A DNA stretch of 64,000 nt. It comes from Stenotrophomonas geniculata ATCC 19374 = JCM 13324. Its GTDB lineage: Bacteria; Pseudomonadota; Gammaproteobacteria; Xanthomonadales; Xanthomonadaceae. A program made the position numbers and the translations under genes. Below, in pieces: positions 1-7,487 of this stretch (within the stretch, counting starts at the first letter, position 1; each line of letters begins with the position of its first letter). The stretch lies in NCBI RefSeq assembly GCF_001431625.1, contig NZ_LLXT01000094.1, positions 1-64,000 on the forward strand, read 5' to 3'. The notes under the pieces were generated by a model, which saw nothing but the letters and a program-made list of their open reading frames with translations, had not been told where the DNA came from and did no database searches.

Positions 1-4
1 GACC

Positions 5-20
5 CAGGTCGGCACCTACC
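5..20. repeat. Partial REP-like arm
   Basis: The first bases hold one arm of the GTCGGCACCTACC type seen in the other intergenic palindromes of this window. The rest of the element lies outside the left edge, so its full form cannot be judged. Confidence 0.3.
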
Positions 21-22
21 GT

Positions 23-730
23 TCACTCCCTACCCTGCAGCAACCACCCACGCATCGCTGCACTGACCTCGTGCGGCTTTTCCATCGGGGCCAGGTGCCC
101 GCAATCGGGCACCACCACCAGCTGCGAGTGCGGCACCAGGTCGTGCATTTCCTCGCTCACTGCCAGCGGCGTGATGCGGTCGTTGGCCCCGCAGACGATC
201 AACAGCGGATCTTGGTAACCCGCCAGCACGTCATGGCCGTCGCGCCGCTCCAGCGCACTCTGGCGCAGGAATACCTCCGCCCCCAGGCGGGCGGTCATGT
301 CGCGCACGCGCTGCACCAGCACGTAGTCGTCCAGCCGCGAGGCGTCGATGTAGCTGCGCATCAGCGCATCGCCGAAGCCGTGGAACCTGCCCGGCAGGCG
401 CACGCTGGCGCGCTGGCTGCGGCGTTGTTCGGCACGTTCCGGTGAATCGGCGTGGATCGAGGTATCGATCAGCGCCAGCTGCAGCACGCGCTCCGGCGCA
501 ATGCGCAGGATCTGCTGGGCAACGAAGCCGCCCAGTGAGAAACCAGCCAGCGCAAAGCGCTCCGGTGCCTGTGCGAGCACGTCCTCGGCGACCGCTTGGA
601 GGGTCTCGCCACGGGTCTGGTCGCCTACCGTGCAGTCAGCGATGTCGGCCAGGTCGGCCATCTGCGCACGCCACAGCTCGGCATCGTTGAGCAGGCCGGG
701 CAGCAGGAGCAGGGGGGTACGGTCGGTCAT
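23..730 (-). CDS. Alpha/beta hydrolase
   Basis: A 235-residue single-domain alpha/beta hydrolase, probably a cytoplasmic esterase or lipase-like enzyme of unknown substrate. The nucleophile elbow GFSLGG places Ser65. The acid is in CGANDRITPL and the histidine in DCGHLAP, so the triad is complete. The start MTDRTPLLLLPG is chosen because the family begins just before the first beta strand; an ATG six codons upstream (748) is also possible and neither has a good ribosome site. It is a single gene followed by a repeat. Enzyme class is secure; substrate is not. Confidence 0.85.
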   Translation of the reverse strand: MTDRTPLLLLPGLLNDAELWRAQMADLADIADCTVGDQTRGETLQAVAEDVLAQAPERFALAGFSLGGFVAQQILRIAPERVLQLALIDTSIHADSPERAEQRRSQRASVRLPGRFHGFGDALMRSYIDASRLDDYVLVQRVRDMTARLGAEVFLRQSALERRDGHDVLAGYQDPLLIVCGANDRITPLAVSEEMHDLVPHSQLVVVPDCGHLAPMEKPHEVSAAMRGWLLQGRE

Positions 731-786
731 GGGGTATTGTCGCGCCATCACGGTGACGGAGCCATGCCGCAACAGGGGGTTGGATT

Positions 787-843
787 GTAGCGTCGAGCCA
801 CGTTCGACGGCTGCGCAGCCAGTGGCGCATGGCTCGACGCTAC
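787..843. repeat. SMAG-type palindrome (GTAG...CTAC)
   Basis: A 57-base element bounded by GTAG and CTAC. The outer arms GTAGCGTCGAGCCA and TGGCTCGACGCTAC are perfectly complementary over 14 bases. It matches the SMAG family of short mobile palindromes known from S. maltophilia and lies just upstream of the hydrolase. Confidence 0.85.
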
Positions 844-847
844 AGAA

Positions 848-1066
848 GGCAGCGGCGGAGCCGCTCTTCGGCGACACCATCACCATCTACACCGCGCTGT
901 GCGAACAGGCCGCGAAGAAATCTGGCGCAGCAGGGACAAGCACGCACGGCAGCTGGGTGCCATCCTGATCATCGGCATGCGCTACGACGCCACCTATGTG
1001 ATGACCGGACTGACCGAGCTGCTGTGCTATGGCACGGCGGTGGTGGTGGAACCGCTGCGTTGGGGT
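848..1066 (+). pseudogene. Possible remnant of a frameshifted coding sequence
   Basis: This stretch has no intact gene. Reading forward, one frame gives a plausible protein segment (FGDTITIYTALCEQAA). A second frame continues with another (ARQLGAILIIGMRYDATYVM) and a hydrophobic tail ending VVVEPLRWG. The two could be joined by a single frameshift near 910. No start or family is recognisable and it ends at a half-SMAG hairpin. It may be a decayed gene end or chance; confidence is low. Confidence 0.25.
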
Positions 1067-1069
1067 GAT

Positions 1070-1092
1070 CGCCGGGCATGGCCCGGCGCTAC
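1070..1092. repeat. Half-SMAG hairpin downstream of pat
   Basis: A perfect 8-base-pair hairpin (CGCCGGGC, loop ATG, GCCCGGCG) followed by CTAC. It lies 14 bases beyond the stop of the acetyltransferase gene and may serve as its transcript end. Confidence 0.5.
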
Positions 1093-1105
1093 CGATGGGC
1101 GGCGA

Positions 1106-3832
1106 TCACGCCACCGGGGGGACATCGGGCACTTCGACCTGCTGCACCGGCAGCGTCACCACCATCACCGTCGGGTCATCCGGGTCGAGTCGGGTCTTGA
1201 AGCCCAGGCTCTGGCACATCGCCAGCATGGTGCTGTTCTCGCGCAGCACCTGGCCTTCCACCACGTCCAGGCCCAGCCACTTGGCGTACTCGATCATGAT
1301 CGCCATCAGCCGCCAGCCGATGCCGTGGCCCTTCAGGTCCGAGCGGATCAGGATGCCGTACTCGCCGCGGTGGTAATCGGCATCGGCGTGCAGGCGTACC
1401 GCACCGAGCATCTCGCCACTGCGCGGTTCGATCGCCACCAGTGCGATCGAGCGTGCGTAATCGAGCTGGGTCAGGCGCGCGATGAATTCGTGGCTGAAGT
1501 GCTTCACCGACTGGAAGAAGCGCAGGCGCAGGTCCTCGTCACTGACACGGGCGAAGAATGCGCGGAACAGCGCATCGTCTTCCGGACGCACCGGACGCAC
1601 GAAGGCGCGGCCGCCATCGGACAGTTCGATGGTGCGCTCCCACTCCTTCGGGTACGGGAACACCGAGAAGCGCGGATGGCCACGGCCCTTGTGCAGGATG
1701 CGCGACGGTGCCACCGCCACGCGTGCGTCGAGGGCAAGAATGCCCTTGCTGTCGACCAGCAGCGGGTTGATGTCCAGCGTGCGCACTTCGGGAATGTCTG
1801 CGGCCAGCTGTGCCAGCTTGACCAGCGCCAGCGCCAGTGCGCGCTCGTCGGCGGCGGGCACATCGCCATAGGCCTTGAGGATGCGCGAAGCCCGGGTCTG
1901 CCCGATCAGCTCATGGGCCAGGCGCAGGTCCAGCGGCGGCAACGCCAACGCCTTGTCATTGATCACTTCAACTGCGGTACCGCCACGACCGACTACGATC
2001 ACCGGGCCGAACGTCGCGTCATCGGCGATGCCGACAATCAGTTCACGCGCCTTCGGGCGAACAATGGTCGGCTGCACCAGCAGGCCATCGATGCGGGCAT
2101 CCGGCCGCAGCTGGCGTGCGCGCGACAGGATCGCGTTGGCCGCGCTCTGCACCGCCGGCAACGTGGACAGGTTCAGGCGCACGCCGTCCACTTCCGACTT
2201 GTGCGGGATGTCCGGTGACAGGATCTTCAGTGCGACCGTGGCACCGCGCTCGAGCAGCGGCTGCGCCAGGTCCATCGCCTCGTGCGCATCGCGCGCATGC
2301 ATGACCGGTGCGGACGGAATGCCGTAGGCCTTGAGCAGTTCATGGGTGGCCAGCGGGTCCAGCCACTGCTGGCCGTTGGCCAGCGCGGCATCGACCAGCG
2401 CGCGTGCGGCCGCCGCGTCGACACTGAAGTCCTGCGGCAGGCTGGGTGGCGTTTCCATCAGGGCGTTCTGCGCTTCACGGTAACGCACCAGATGCTGGAA
2501 GCCGCGTACTGCCTCCGCCTCGGTCGGATAGGTCGGCACCCGCGCCGCGTTGAGCGTGGCGGTGGCCTGGTCATCGTTGCCCAGCCACACCGCGAACACC
2601 GGCTTGTCGCGATGATGGCGCGGACGCAGGCCGAGCGTGCGGGTGAGCGCCTGCGCAGCGTCTGCGGACGAGGTGAATGCGGTCGGCACGTTGACCACCA
2701 TCACCGCGTCGTTCTCGTTGTCGGCCAGCAGCGCTTCGATGGCCGCGGCATAGCGGTCACCATCGGCGTCGACCACGATGTCGACCGGATTGCTGCGCGA
2801 CCAGCCCTGCGGCAGCACGGCGTCCAGCTTTTCGACCGTGGTGTCGGACAGGTTGGCCAGGGTGCCACGCAATGCGATCAGCTGGTCCACGGCGAGGCGA
2901 CCGACGCCGCCGCCGTTGCTGAGAATCGCCAGGCGACGGCCCGGGAAGGTGCCCAACCGCCCCAGCGATTCGGCAGCAGTGAACAGTTCGTCCAGCGCGC
3001 CCACGCGCAGCAGGCCGGCACGGTTGAACGCGGCGCCGTACACGTCGTCGGCGCGGGCCAGGGCCTGCACATGGGTATCGCGGCTGCCCGGCTGCACGCG
3101 CTCGGCGCGGCCGGACTTCACCACCACCACCGGCTTGGCGCGGGCGGCGGCACGCGCAGCCGACATGAACTTGCGCGCGTCCTTGATCTGCTCGACATAG
3201 AGCAGGATGGCGCGGGTGCGGTAGTCGGTGGCGAAGTAGTCGAGCAGGTCGCCGAAGTCGACGTCCATCGTGTCGCCCAGCGAGACCACCGCGGAGAAGC
3301 CGACCGAGCGCGCTACACCCCACTCCACCAGCGCGGCGGCGATCGCCGAGGATTCGGAAATCAGGGCGAGGTCGCCTGCCTGCGGGAAATGTGCGGCGAT
3401 ACTGGCATTGAGTCGCGCGTGCGGCGCGATCACGCCCAGGCAGTGCGGCCCGAGGATGCGCAGGCCATGCTTGCGCGCCACCGCCTCTACCTGTGCGGAC
3501 AACGAACCCGGGCCTTCGCCCAGGTGCGCAGTGAGGATGATCGCCGCCTGCACGCCGCGCTCGGCGGCGGTACGCACCACCTGCGGCACGATCGCCGCTG
3601 GTGCGGTGATCACCACCAGGTCGGGCACCCAGTCCAGGTCCTTCAGCCGCTTGATCGTGCGGATGCCATCGATCTCGGCATGCCGCGGGTTGATCCACGC
3701 CACCTTGCCGGGGAAGCCGGTGCCGCGCAGATTGCGCATCACCGCACGGCCGGCCGAACGCTCACGCGGACTGCCGCCGATCACCGCGACCGACTGCGGA
3801 CGGAACACAGACTGCAGGTGGTAGGTACTCAT
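1106..3832 (-). CDS. Pat-type protein acetyltransferase (acyl-CoA synthetase-like domain fused to GNAT)
   Basis: A 908-residue protein resembling Pat/PatZ (YfiQ) lysine acetyltransferases, which acetylate and silence acyl-CoA synthetases and other enzymes in the cytoplasm. The order of domains is: a CoA-binding Rossmann domain (about 5-130, SVAVIGGSPRERSAG), a succinyl-CoA-ligase-like middle, an ATP-grasp domain (about 490-700) and a C-terminal GNAT domain (about 735-890, with the acetyl-CoA loop SDLKGHGIGWRLM). Length fits the family (E. coli 886). The start MSTYHLQSVF sits directly before the CoA-binding domain. Only 15 bases separate the start from a long hairpin at the end of mgtE, so no ordinary promoter fits in between. 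Target proteins cannot be read from sequence. Confidence 0.88.
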   Translation of the reverse strand: MSTYHLQSVFRPQSVAVIGGSPRERSAGRAVMRNLRGTGFPGKVAWINPRHAEIDGIRTIKRLKDLDWVPDLVVITAPAAIVPQVVRTAAERGVQAAIILTAHLGEGPGSLSAQVEAVARKHGLRILGPHCLGVIAPHARLNASIAAHFPQAGDLALISESSAIAAALVEWGVARSVGFSAVVSLGDTMDVDFGDLLDYFATDYRTRAILLYVEQIKDARKFMSAARAAARAKPVVVVKSGRAERVQPGSRDTHVQALARADDVYGAAFNRAGLLRVGALDELFTAAESLGRLGTFPGRRLAILSNGGGVGRLAVDQLIALRGTLANLSDTTVEKLDAVLPQGWSRSNPVDIVVDADGDRYAAAIEALLADNENDAVMVVNVPTAFTSSADAAQALTRTLGLRPRHHRDKPVFAVWLGNDDQATATLNAARVPTYPTEAEAVRGFQHLVRYREAQNALMETPPSLPQDFSVDAAAARALVDAALANGQQWLDPLATHELLKAYGIPSAPVMHARDAHEAMDLAQPLLERGATVALKILSPDIPHKSEVDGVRLNLSTLPAVQSAANAILSRARQLRPDARIDGLLVQPTIVRPKARELIVGIADDATFGPVIVVGRGGTAVEVINDKALALPPLDLRLAHELIGQTRASRILKAYGDVPAADERALALALVKLAQLAADIPEVRTLDINPLLVDSKGILALDARVAVAPSRILHKGRGHPRFSVFPYPKEWERTIELSDGGRAFVRPVRPEDDALFRAFFARVSDEDLRLRFFQSVKHFSHEFIARLTQLDYARSIALVAIEPRSGEMLGAVRLHADADYHRGEYGILIRSDLKGHGIGWRLMAIMIEYAKWLGLDVVEGQVLRENSTMLAMCQSLGFKTRLDPDDPTVMVVTLPVQQVEVPDVPPVA

Positions 3833-3847
3833 GCGCCTACGGTACCC

Positions 3848-3916
3848 AAAAAAGGGGACGGAGGGGATTAAGTCGTTTGTGGCACAAACGACTTAATCCC
3901 CTCCGTCCCCTTTTTT
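3848..3916 (-). terminator. Perfect 33-bp inverted repeat between mgtE and pat
   Basis: The arms 3848-3880 and 3884-3916 are exact reverse complements over 33 bases with a 3-base loop (GGC). The outer ends are A6 and T6, so in either direction it forms a GC-rich hairpin followed by a U run, as in an intrinsic terminator. It begins one base after the mgtE stop codon and ends 15 bases before the pat start. The core GGGGACGGAGGGGATTAAG looks like a dispersed intergenic repeat. Confidence 0.85.
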
Positions 3917-3917
3917 G

Positions 3918-5288
3918 TTACAGCAGCGTGCCGTGCAGGATCATCGCGGCGATGCTGAAATAGATCACCAGCCCGGTGACATCCACCAGGGTGGCCACGA
4001 ACGGCGCCGAGGCGCTGGCCGGGTCGAAGCCGAGCCGCTTGAGGATGAAGGGCAGCATCGAGCCGGACAGCGAGCCGAAGGTGACGATGCCGACCAGGGC
4101 GGCACCGATGGTGATCGCCAGCAGGATCCAGTGCTCGCCGTAGTCATGCAGGCCGCCCAGCTGCCAGATCACGATGCGCACGATCGCCAGGCAGCCGAGG
4201 ATGGCACCCAGCACCATGCCGGTCGGGATCTCGCGGATGGCCACCTTCCACCAGTCGCGCAGGCGCAGTTCACGCAGCGCCAGGCTGCGGATCAGCAGCG
4301 AGGTGGCCTGCGAACCGGAATTGCCGCCCGAACTCATGATCAGTGGGATGAACAGGGTCAGCACCACCGCGCGCGCCAGTTCGTCCTCGTAGTGCTGCAT
4401 CGCGCTGGCGGTCAGCATCTCGCCCAGGAACAGCACGCTCAGCCAACCGGCGCGCTTGCGCAGCATCTCGAAGAAGCCGATCTGCATGTAGGGCTTGTCC
4501 AGCGCTTCCATGCCGCCGAACTTGTGCGCGTCCTCGGTGGATTCCTCGATCAGCGCATCGAGCACGTCGTCCACGGTGACGATGCCCAGCATCTGCTGCT
4601 GGTCGTCGACCACCGGAATCGCCAGTAGGTCGTGGCGGCGGATCAGCCGCGCCACTTCTTCCTGGTCCATCAGCGCATCCACCGTCACCGGCGGGTTGAC
4701 CTGGGCCACGTCCAGGATCGACTCCTCGGGCAGGCCGGTGATCAGCCGGCGCATGGTCACCACCTGCTGCAGCTGCTGGCTGGCCGGGTCCAGCACGTAG
4801 ATCGCGTATACCGTCTCGCGGGTGCGCTCGACCTGGCGGATGTGCTGCAGGGTCTGCGCCACGGTCCAGCTGGCGGGTACCGCCACGTACTCGGTGGTCA
4901 TCAGCGCGCCAGCGGTGTTCGGCGGGTAGCTGAGCAGCTTCTGGATGGCCTGGCGGGCGTCGGTGCCCAGCAGCGGGATCAGCCGCGCGCGTTCTTCCTC
5001 GTCCAGCTCGTGGACGATGTCGGTGGCACGGTCATCGGCCATCAGACCCAGCAGGGCGGCGGCGCGTGCCGGCGGCAGCGCGGCCACCAGTTCGCCGCTG
5101 CGGTGCAGTTCCGGTGCCTCCAGCATCTTCACCGCACGCGGCAACGGCAGCGCGGCCAGCGTTTCCGCAGCGCGGGTCAGTTCCAGCGTGTTGAGGAATT
5201 CCACCGCATCGGCGGTGTTGTAGTTCGCCAATGGCGCGGCCAGTGCGGCGGCATCGGCCACCGGGCGCAGCAATTGCTTCTGGTTCAT
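3918..5288 (-). CDS. mgtE: Magnesium transporter MgtE
   Basis: A 456-residue inner-membrane Mg2+ channel/transporter. An alpha-helical N domain (about 25-130) and paired CBS domains (about 131-260, ending VDDVLDALIEEST) form the cytosolic Mg2+ sensor. Five membrane helices follow from about 285, with the family signature SGGNSGSQ and the pore-lining VDVTGLVIYF near the C terminus. Length and order are standard. Start MNQKQLL is preceded by AGG eight bases upstream, but that AGG lies in a hairpin arm (see 5289-5340). Next gene downstream is pat, after a strong hairpin. Confidence 0.95.
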   Translation of the reverse strand: MNQKQLLRPVADAAALAAPLANYNTADAVEFLNTLELTRAAETLAALPLPRAVKMLEAPELHRSGELVAALPPARAAALLGLMADDRATDIVHELDEEERARLIPLLGTDARQAIQKLLSYPPNTAGALMTTEYVAVPASWTVAQTLQHIRQVERTRETVYAIYVLDPASQQLQQVVTMRRLITGLPEESILDVAQVNPPVTVDALMDQEEVARLIRRHDLLAIPVVDDQQQMLGIVTVDDVLDALIEESTEDAHKFGGMEALDKPYMQIGFFEMLRKRAGWLSVLFLGEMLTASAMQHYEDELARAVVLTLFIPLIMSSGGNSGSQATSLLIRSLALRELRLRDWWKVAIREIPTGMVLGAILGCLAIVRIVIWQLGGLHDYGEHWILLAITIGAALVGIVTFGSLSGSMLPFILKRLGFDPASASAPFVATLVDVTGLVIYFSIAAMILHGTLL

Positions 5289-5340
5289 CGGGTTTGCCTT
5301 GTGGGGGTGCGACCTCGCGCAACGCCAACGCAGGCAAACC
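5289..5340 (-). promoter_or_regulatory. Leader hairpin that covers the mgtE ribosome-binding site
   Basis: On the minus strand GGTTTGCCT (from 5340-5332) pairs perfectly with AGGCAAACC (from 5299-5291), a 9-base-pair stem with a 32-base loop. The second arm contains the AGG that would bind the ribosome two to eight bases before the mgtE ATG. The fold would hide the start. It is seen directly in sequence; a Mg2+-sensing role is inference. It does not match an M-box that I can recognise. Confidence 0.5.
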
Positions 5341-5617
5341 GTCCCGATGTCAGGCGGTGGCCATCGCTGGCGTCGAACGAGGTCGACTTCTACTGTCGCT
5401 GGACATGGGTTGGGGACTCCGGGATGCGTGTGCGGGCGGACGCGCCGCCAGCGGCGGGCAGTCTGGACCCGTGGGCCATGCAGGTCAACCCGGTCCCGCC
5501 GCGGCAGCACCCTGCCCCGCAGGTTGTTCTCGTGCGTACACAGACCGGCGCGCATAATGGCGCGGTGGTGTTCGCCACGCTTTCTCCACCCGAACGGACG
5601 CACAGCGGGCTCCCCCG
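5341..5617. other. Divergent intergenic region between mgtE and the Kef antiporter
   Basis: About 280 bases between the leader of mgtE and the antiporter gene with no credible gene. It must hold the promoters of both. I see no convincing -35/-10 pair or operator; the stretch is GC-rich and includes GGCGGCG-type inverted segments around 5435-5460. Confidence 0.5.
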
Positions 5618-5641
5618 ATGACCAGGTATTCCCATGCATAG
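5618..5641 (+). other. Mini-ORF overlapping the antiporter start
   Basis: ATG at 5618 opens a seven-codon frame (MTRYSHA) that ends at TAG 5639-5641. It overlaps the ATG of the antiporter gene (5634) in another frame. It could affect initiation, or be chance. Confidence 0.25.
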
Positions 5642-7412
5642 CGGTGGTCTGGAACTGGCCCTGGTGCTGCTGCTGGCGGCGGTCATCGCCGTGCCGGTGT
5701 TCAAGAAGTTCGGCTTCGGCGCGGTGCTGGGCTACCTGGCGGCCGGTGTGGTGCTGGGCCCGGACGGGCTGGGCTTCGTGCAGGACGCCGACCGCATCCT
5801 CGGTGCCGCCGAGATCGGCGTGGTGATGCTGCTGTTCGTGATCGGCCTGGAGCTGTCGCCGGCACGCCTGAAGGTGATGCGGCGCTCGGTGTTCGGCGCC
5901 GGCGCCGCACAGGTGGCGCTGTCCGGGCTGGTGCTGGGCGGCCTGCTGCTGCTTGACCATTTCCAATGGAAAAGCGCGCTGGTGGTGGGTGTGGCGCTGG
6001 CGTTGTCATCCACCGCGGTGGGCCTGCAGCTGCTGTCCGAGCACAAGGCGATCAACAGCGACCATGGCCGGCTCGGGTTCGCCATCCTGCTGTTCCAGGA
6101 CCTGATCGCGATTCCGCTGCTGGCGGCAATCCCGCTGCTGGGCGGGGTGAAGAACGAGACCCTGCGCTGGGAAGACGCCGCCGTGGCCCTCGGTGCGCTG
6201 GCCGTGGTGATCCTGTGCGGGCGACCGGTGCTGCGCAAGGTGTTCAGCATCATCGCGCGCACCCGCAGCCCGGAAGTATTCACCGCCACCGCATTGCTGG
6301 TGGTGCTGGGCACCGCCTGGTTCATGCAGGAAGCCGGCCTCAGCCCCAGCCTGGGCGCGTTCCTGGCCGGCGTACTGCTGTCCGATTCGGAGTTCCGGCA
6401 CGAACTGGAAGCGCAGATCGAGCCGTTCAAGGGGCTGCTGCTGGGCCTGTTCTTCATCGCGGTGGGGATGGGCATCGATCTGGACCGCATCGCCGCCGAG
6501 CCGTGGCTGATCGCTGCCGGCGTGGCGATCCTGCTGGTGGTCAAGTTCAGCCTGCTCTACGTGATCGGGCGTATCGCCAAACTCAGTTCGCGACAGTCGC
6601 TGCTGCTGGGCAGCGTACTGTGGCTGGGCGGCGAGTTCGCCTTCGTGGTGTTCAATGAAGCACAGCGCGCGCACCTGCTGGGCAACGCCAACCACGACCG
6701 GCTGGTGGCGATCGTCGGCCTGTCGATGGCGATCACGCCGCTGCTGATGATCGCGCTGCTCAAGCTGCTCGGTCAGGAGAAGGCCGCACCGCGCCAGGCC
6801 GCCGAGGCCGACAAGGTGGCGCCGGACAATCGGCCGAAGGTGCTGATCGCCGGCATGGGCCGTTTCGGCCAGGTGATCGCGCGCCTGCTGACCGCGCAGA
6901 AGGTGCCGTTCGTGGCGCTGGAAGCGAACCCGGACACCGTGGCCGACCTGCGCCGCTTCGGCAACCAGCTGTACTACGGCGACCCGACCCGGCCGGAGAT
7001 GCTGCGTGCGGCGGGCGGCGAGCACATCGATGTGTTCGTGATCACCGTGGACGACCCGGAGACCAACCTGCGCGCGGTGCGCATGGTGCGTCGGCTGTAC
7101 CCGGACGCGACGGTGCTGGCGCGTGCACGCAACCGCCAGCATGCGTGGCGCCTGATGGACATGTCGGCCGAGCCGTTCCGCGAAGTGTTCGGCACCAGCC
7201 TGGAGATGAGCGGCCGCGTGCTGACCGCGCTGGGCGTGGCACCGGACGTTGCCGAACGCCATGTGCAGCGCTTCCGCGAGCACGACGAACAGCTGCTGCG
7301 CGATCAGTATCTGGTGTACGACGACGAGGCGGCGGTGATCCAGACCTCGCGCGATGCACGCAACGACCTGATGCATCTGTTCGAGGCCGACGCGGAAAGC
7401 GACGGCAAGTAG
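5634..7412 (+). CDS. Kef-type monovalent cation:proton antiporter (CPA2)
   Basis: A 592-residue inner-membrane antiporter of the KefB/KefC type, exporting K+ in exchange for H+. About twelve membrane helices cover residues 5-380, with the ion-path segment GFAILLFQDLIAIP and later SPSLGAFLAGVLLSDSEF. From about residue 402 a TrkA-N (RCK) nucleotide-binding domain follows (VLIAGMGRFGQVIARLL), then an acidic tail. Length agrees with KefB/KefC (about 600). No KefF/KefG partner gene is adjacent. The stop codon TAG is part of a GTAG repeat element. Whether it is glutathione-gated cannot be told. Confidence 0.9.
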   Translation: MHSGGLELALVLLLAAVIAVPVFKKFGFGAVLGYLAAGVVLGPDGLGFVQDADRILGAAEIGVVMLLFVIGLELSPARLKVMRRSVFGAGAAQVALSGLVLGGLLLLDHFQWKSALVVGVALALSSTAVGLQLLSEHKAINSDHGRLGFAILLFQDLIAIPLLAAIPLLGGVKNETLRWEDAAVALGALAVVILCGRPVLRKVFSIIARTRSPEVFTATALLVVLGTAWFMQEAGLSPSLGAFLAGVLLSDSEFRHELEAQIEPFKGLLLGLFFIAVGMGIDLDRIAAEPWLIAAGVAILLVVKFSLLYVIGRIAKLSSRQSLLLGSVLWLGGEFAFVVFNEAQRAHLLGNANHDRLVAIVGLSMAITPLLMIALLKLLGQEKAAPRQAAEADKVAPDNRPKVLIAGMGRFGQVIARLLTAQKVPFVALEANPDTVADLRRFGNQLYYGDPTRPEMLRAAGGEHIDVFVITVDDPETNLRAVRMVRRLYPDATVLARARNRQHAWRLMDMSAEPFREVFGTSLEMSGRVLTALGVAPDVAERHVQRFREHDEQLLRDQYLVYDDEAAVIQTSRDARNDLMHLFEADAESDGK

Positions 7413-7471
7413 GGTGCCGACCAACGGTCGGCACCCACCACAGATTGCGGTTGCCGGCCAGCGGCCGGCAC
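7409..7471. repeat. Two REP/SMAG-like hairpins between convergent genes
   Basis: The first hairpin is GTAG followed by GGTGCCGACC...GGTCGGCACC (7409-7437); its GTAG includes the antiporter stop codon. The second is GCCGGCC/GGCCGGC around 7453-7470. Both lie between converging genes and could end transcription from either side. Confidence 0.7.
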
Positions 7472-7487
7472 GACCCTTTTCCAGGAA

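Noticed and set aside
5289-5560. An M-box or yybP-ykoY riboswitch before mgtE
   Set aside because: I could not match the conserved cores of either by eye; only the start-proximal hairpin is clear.
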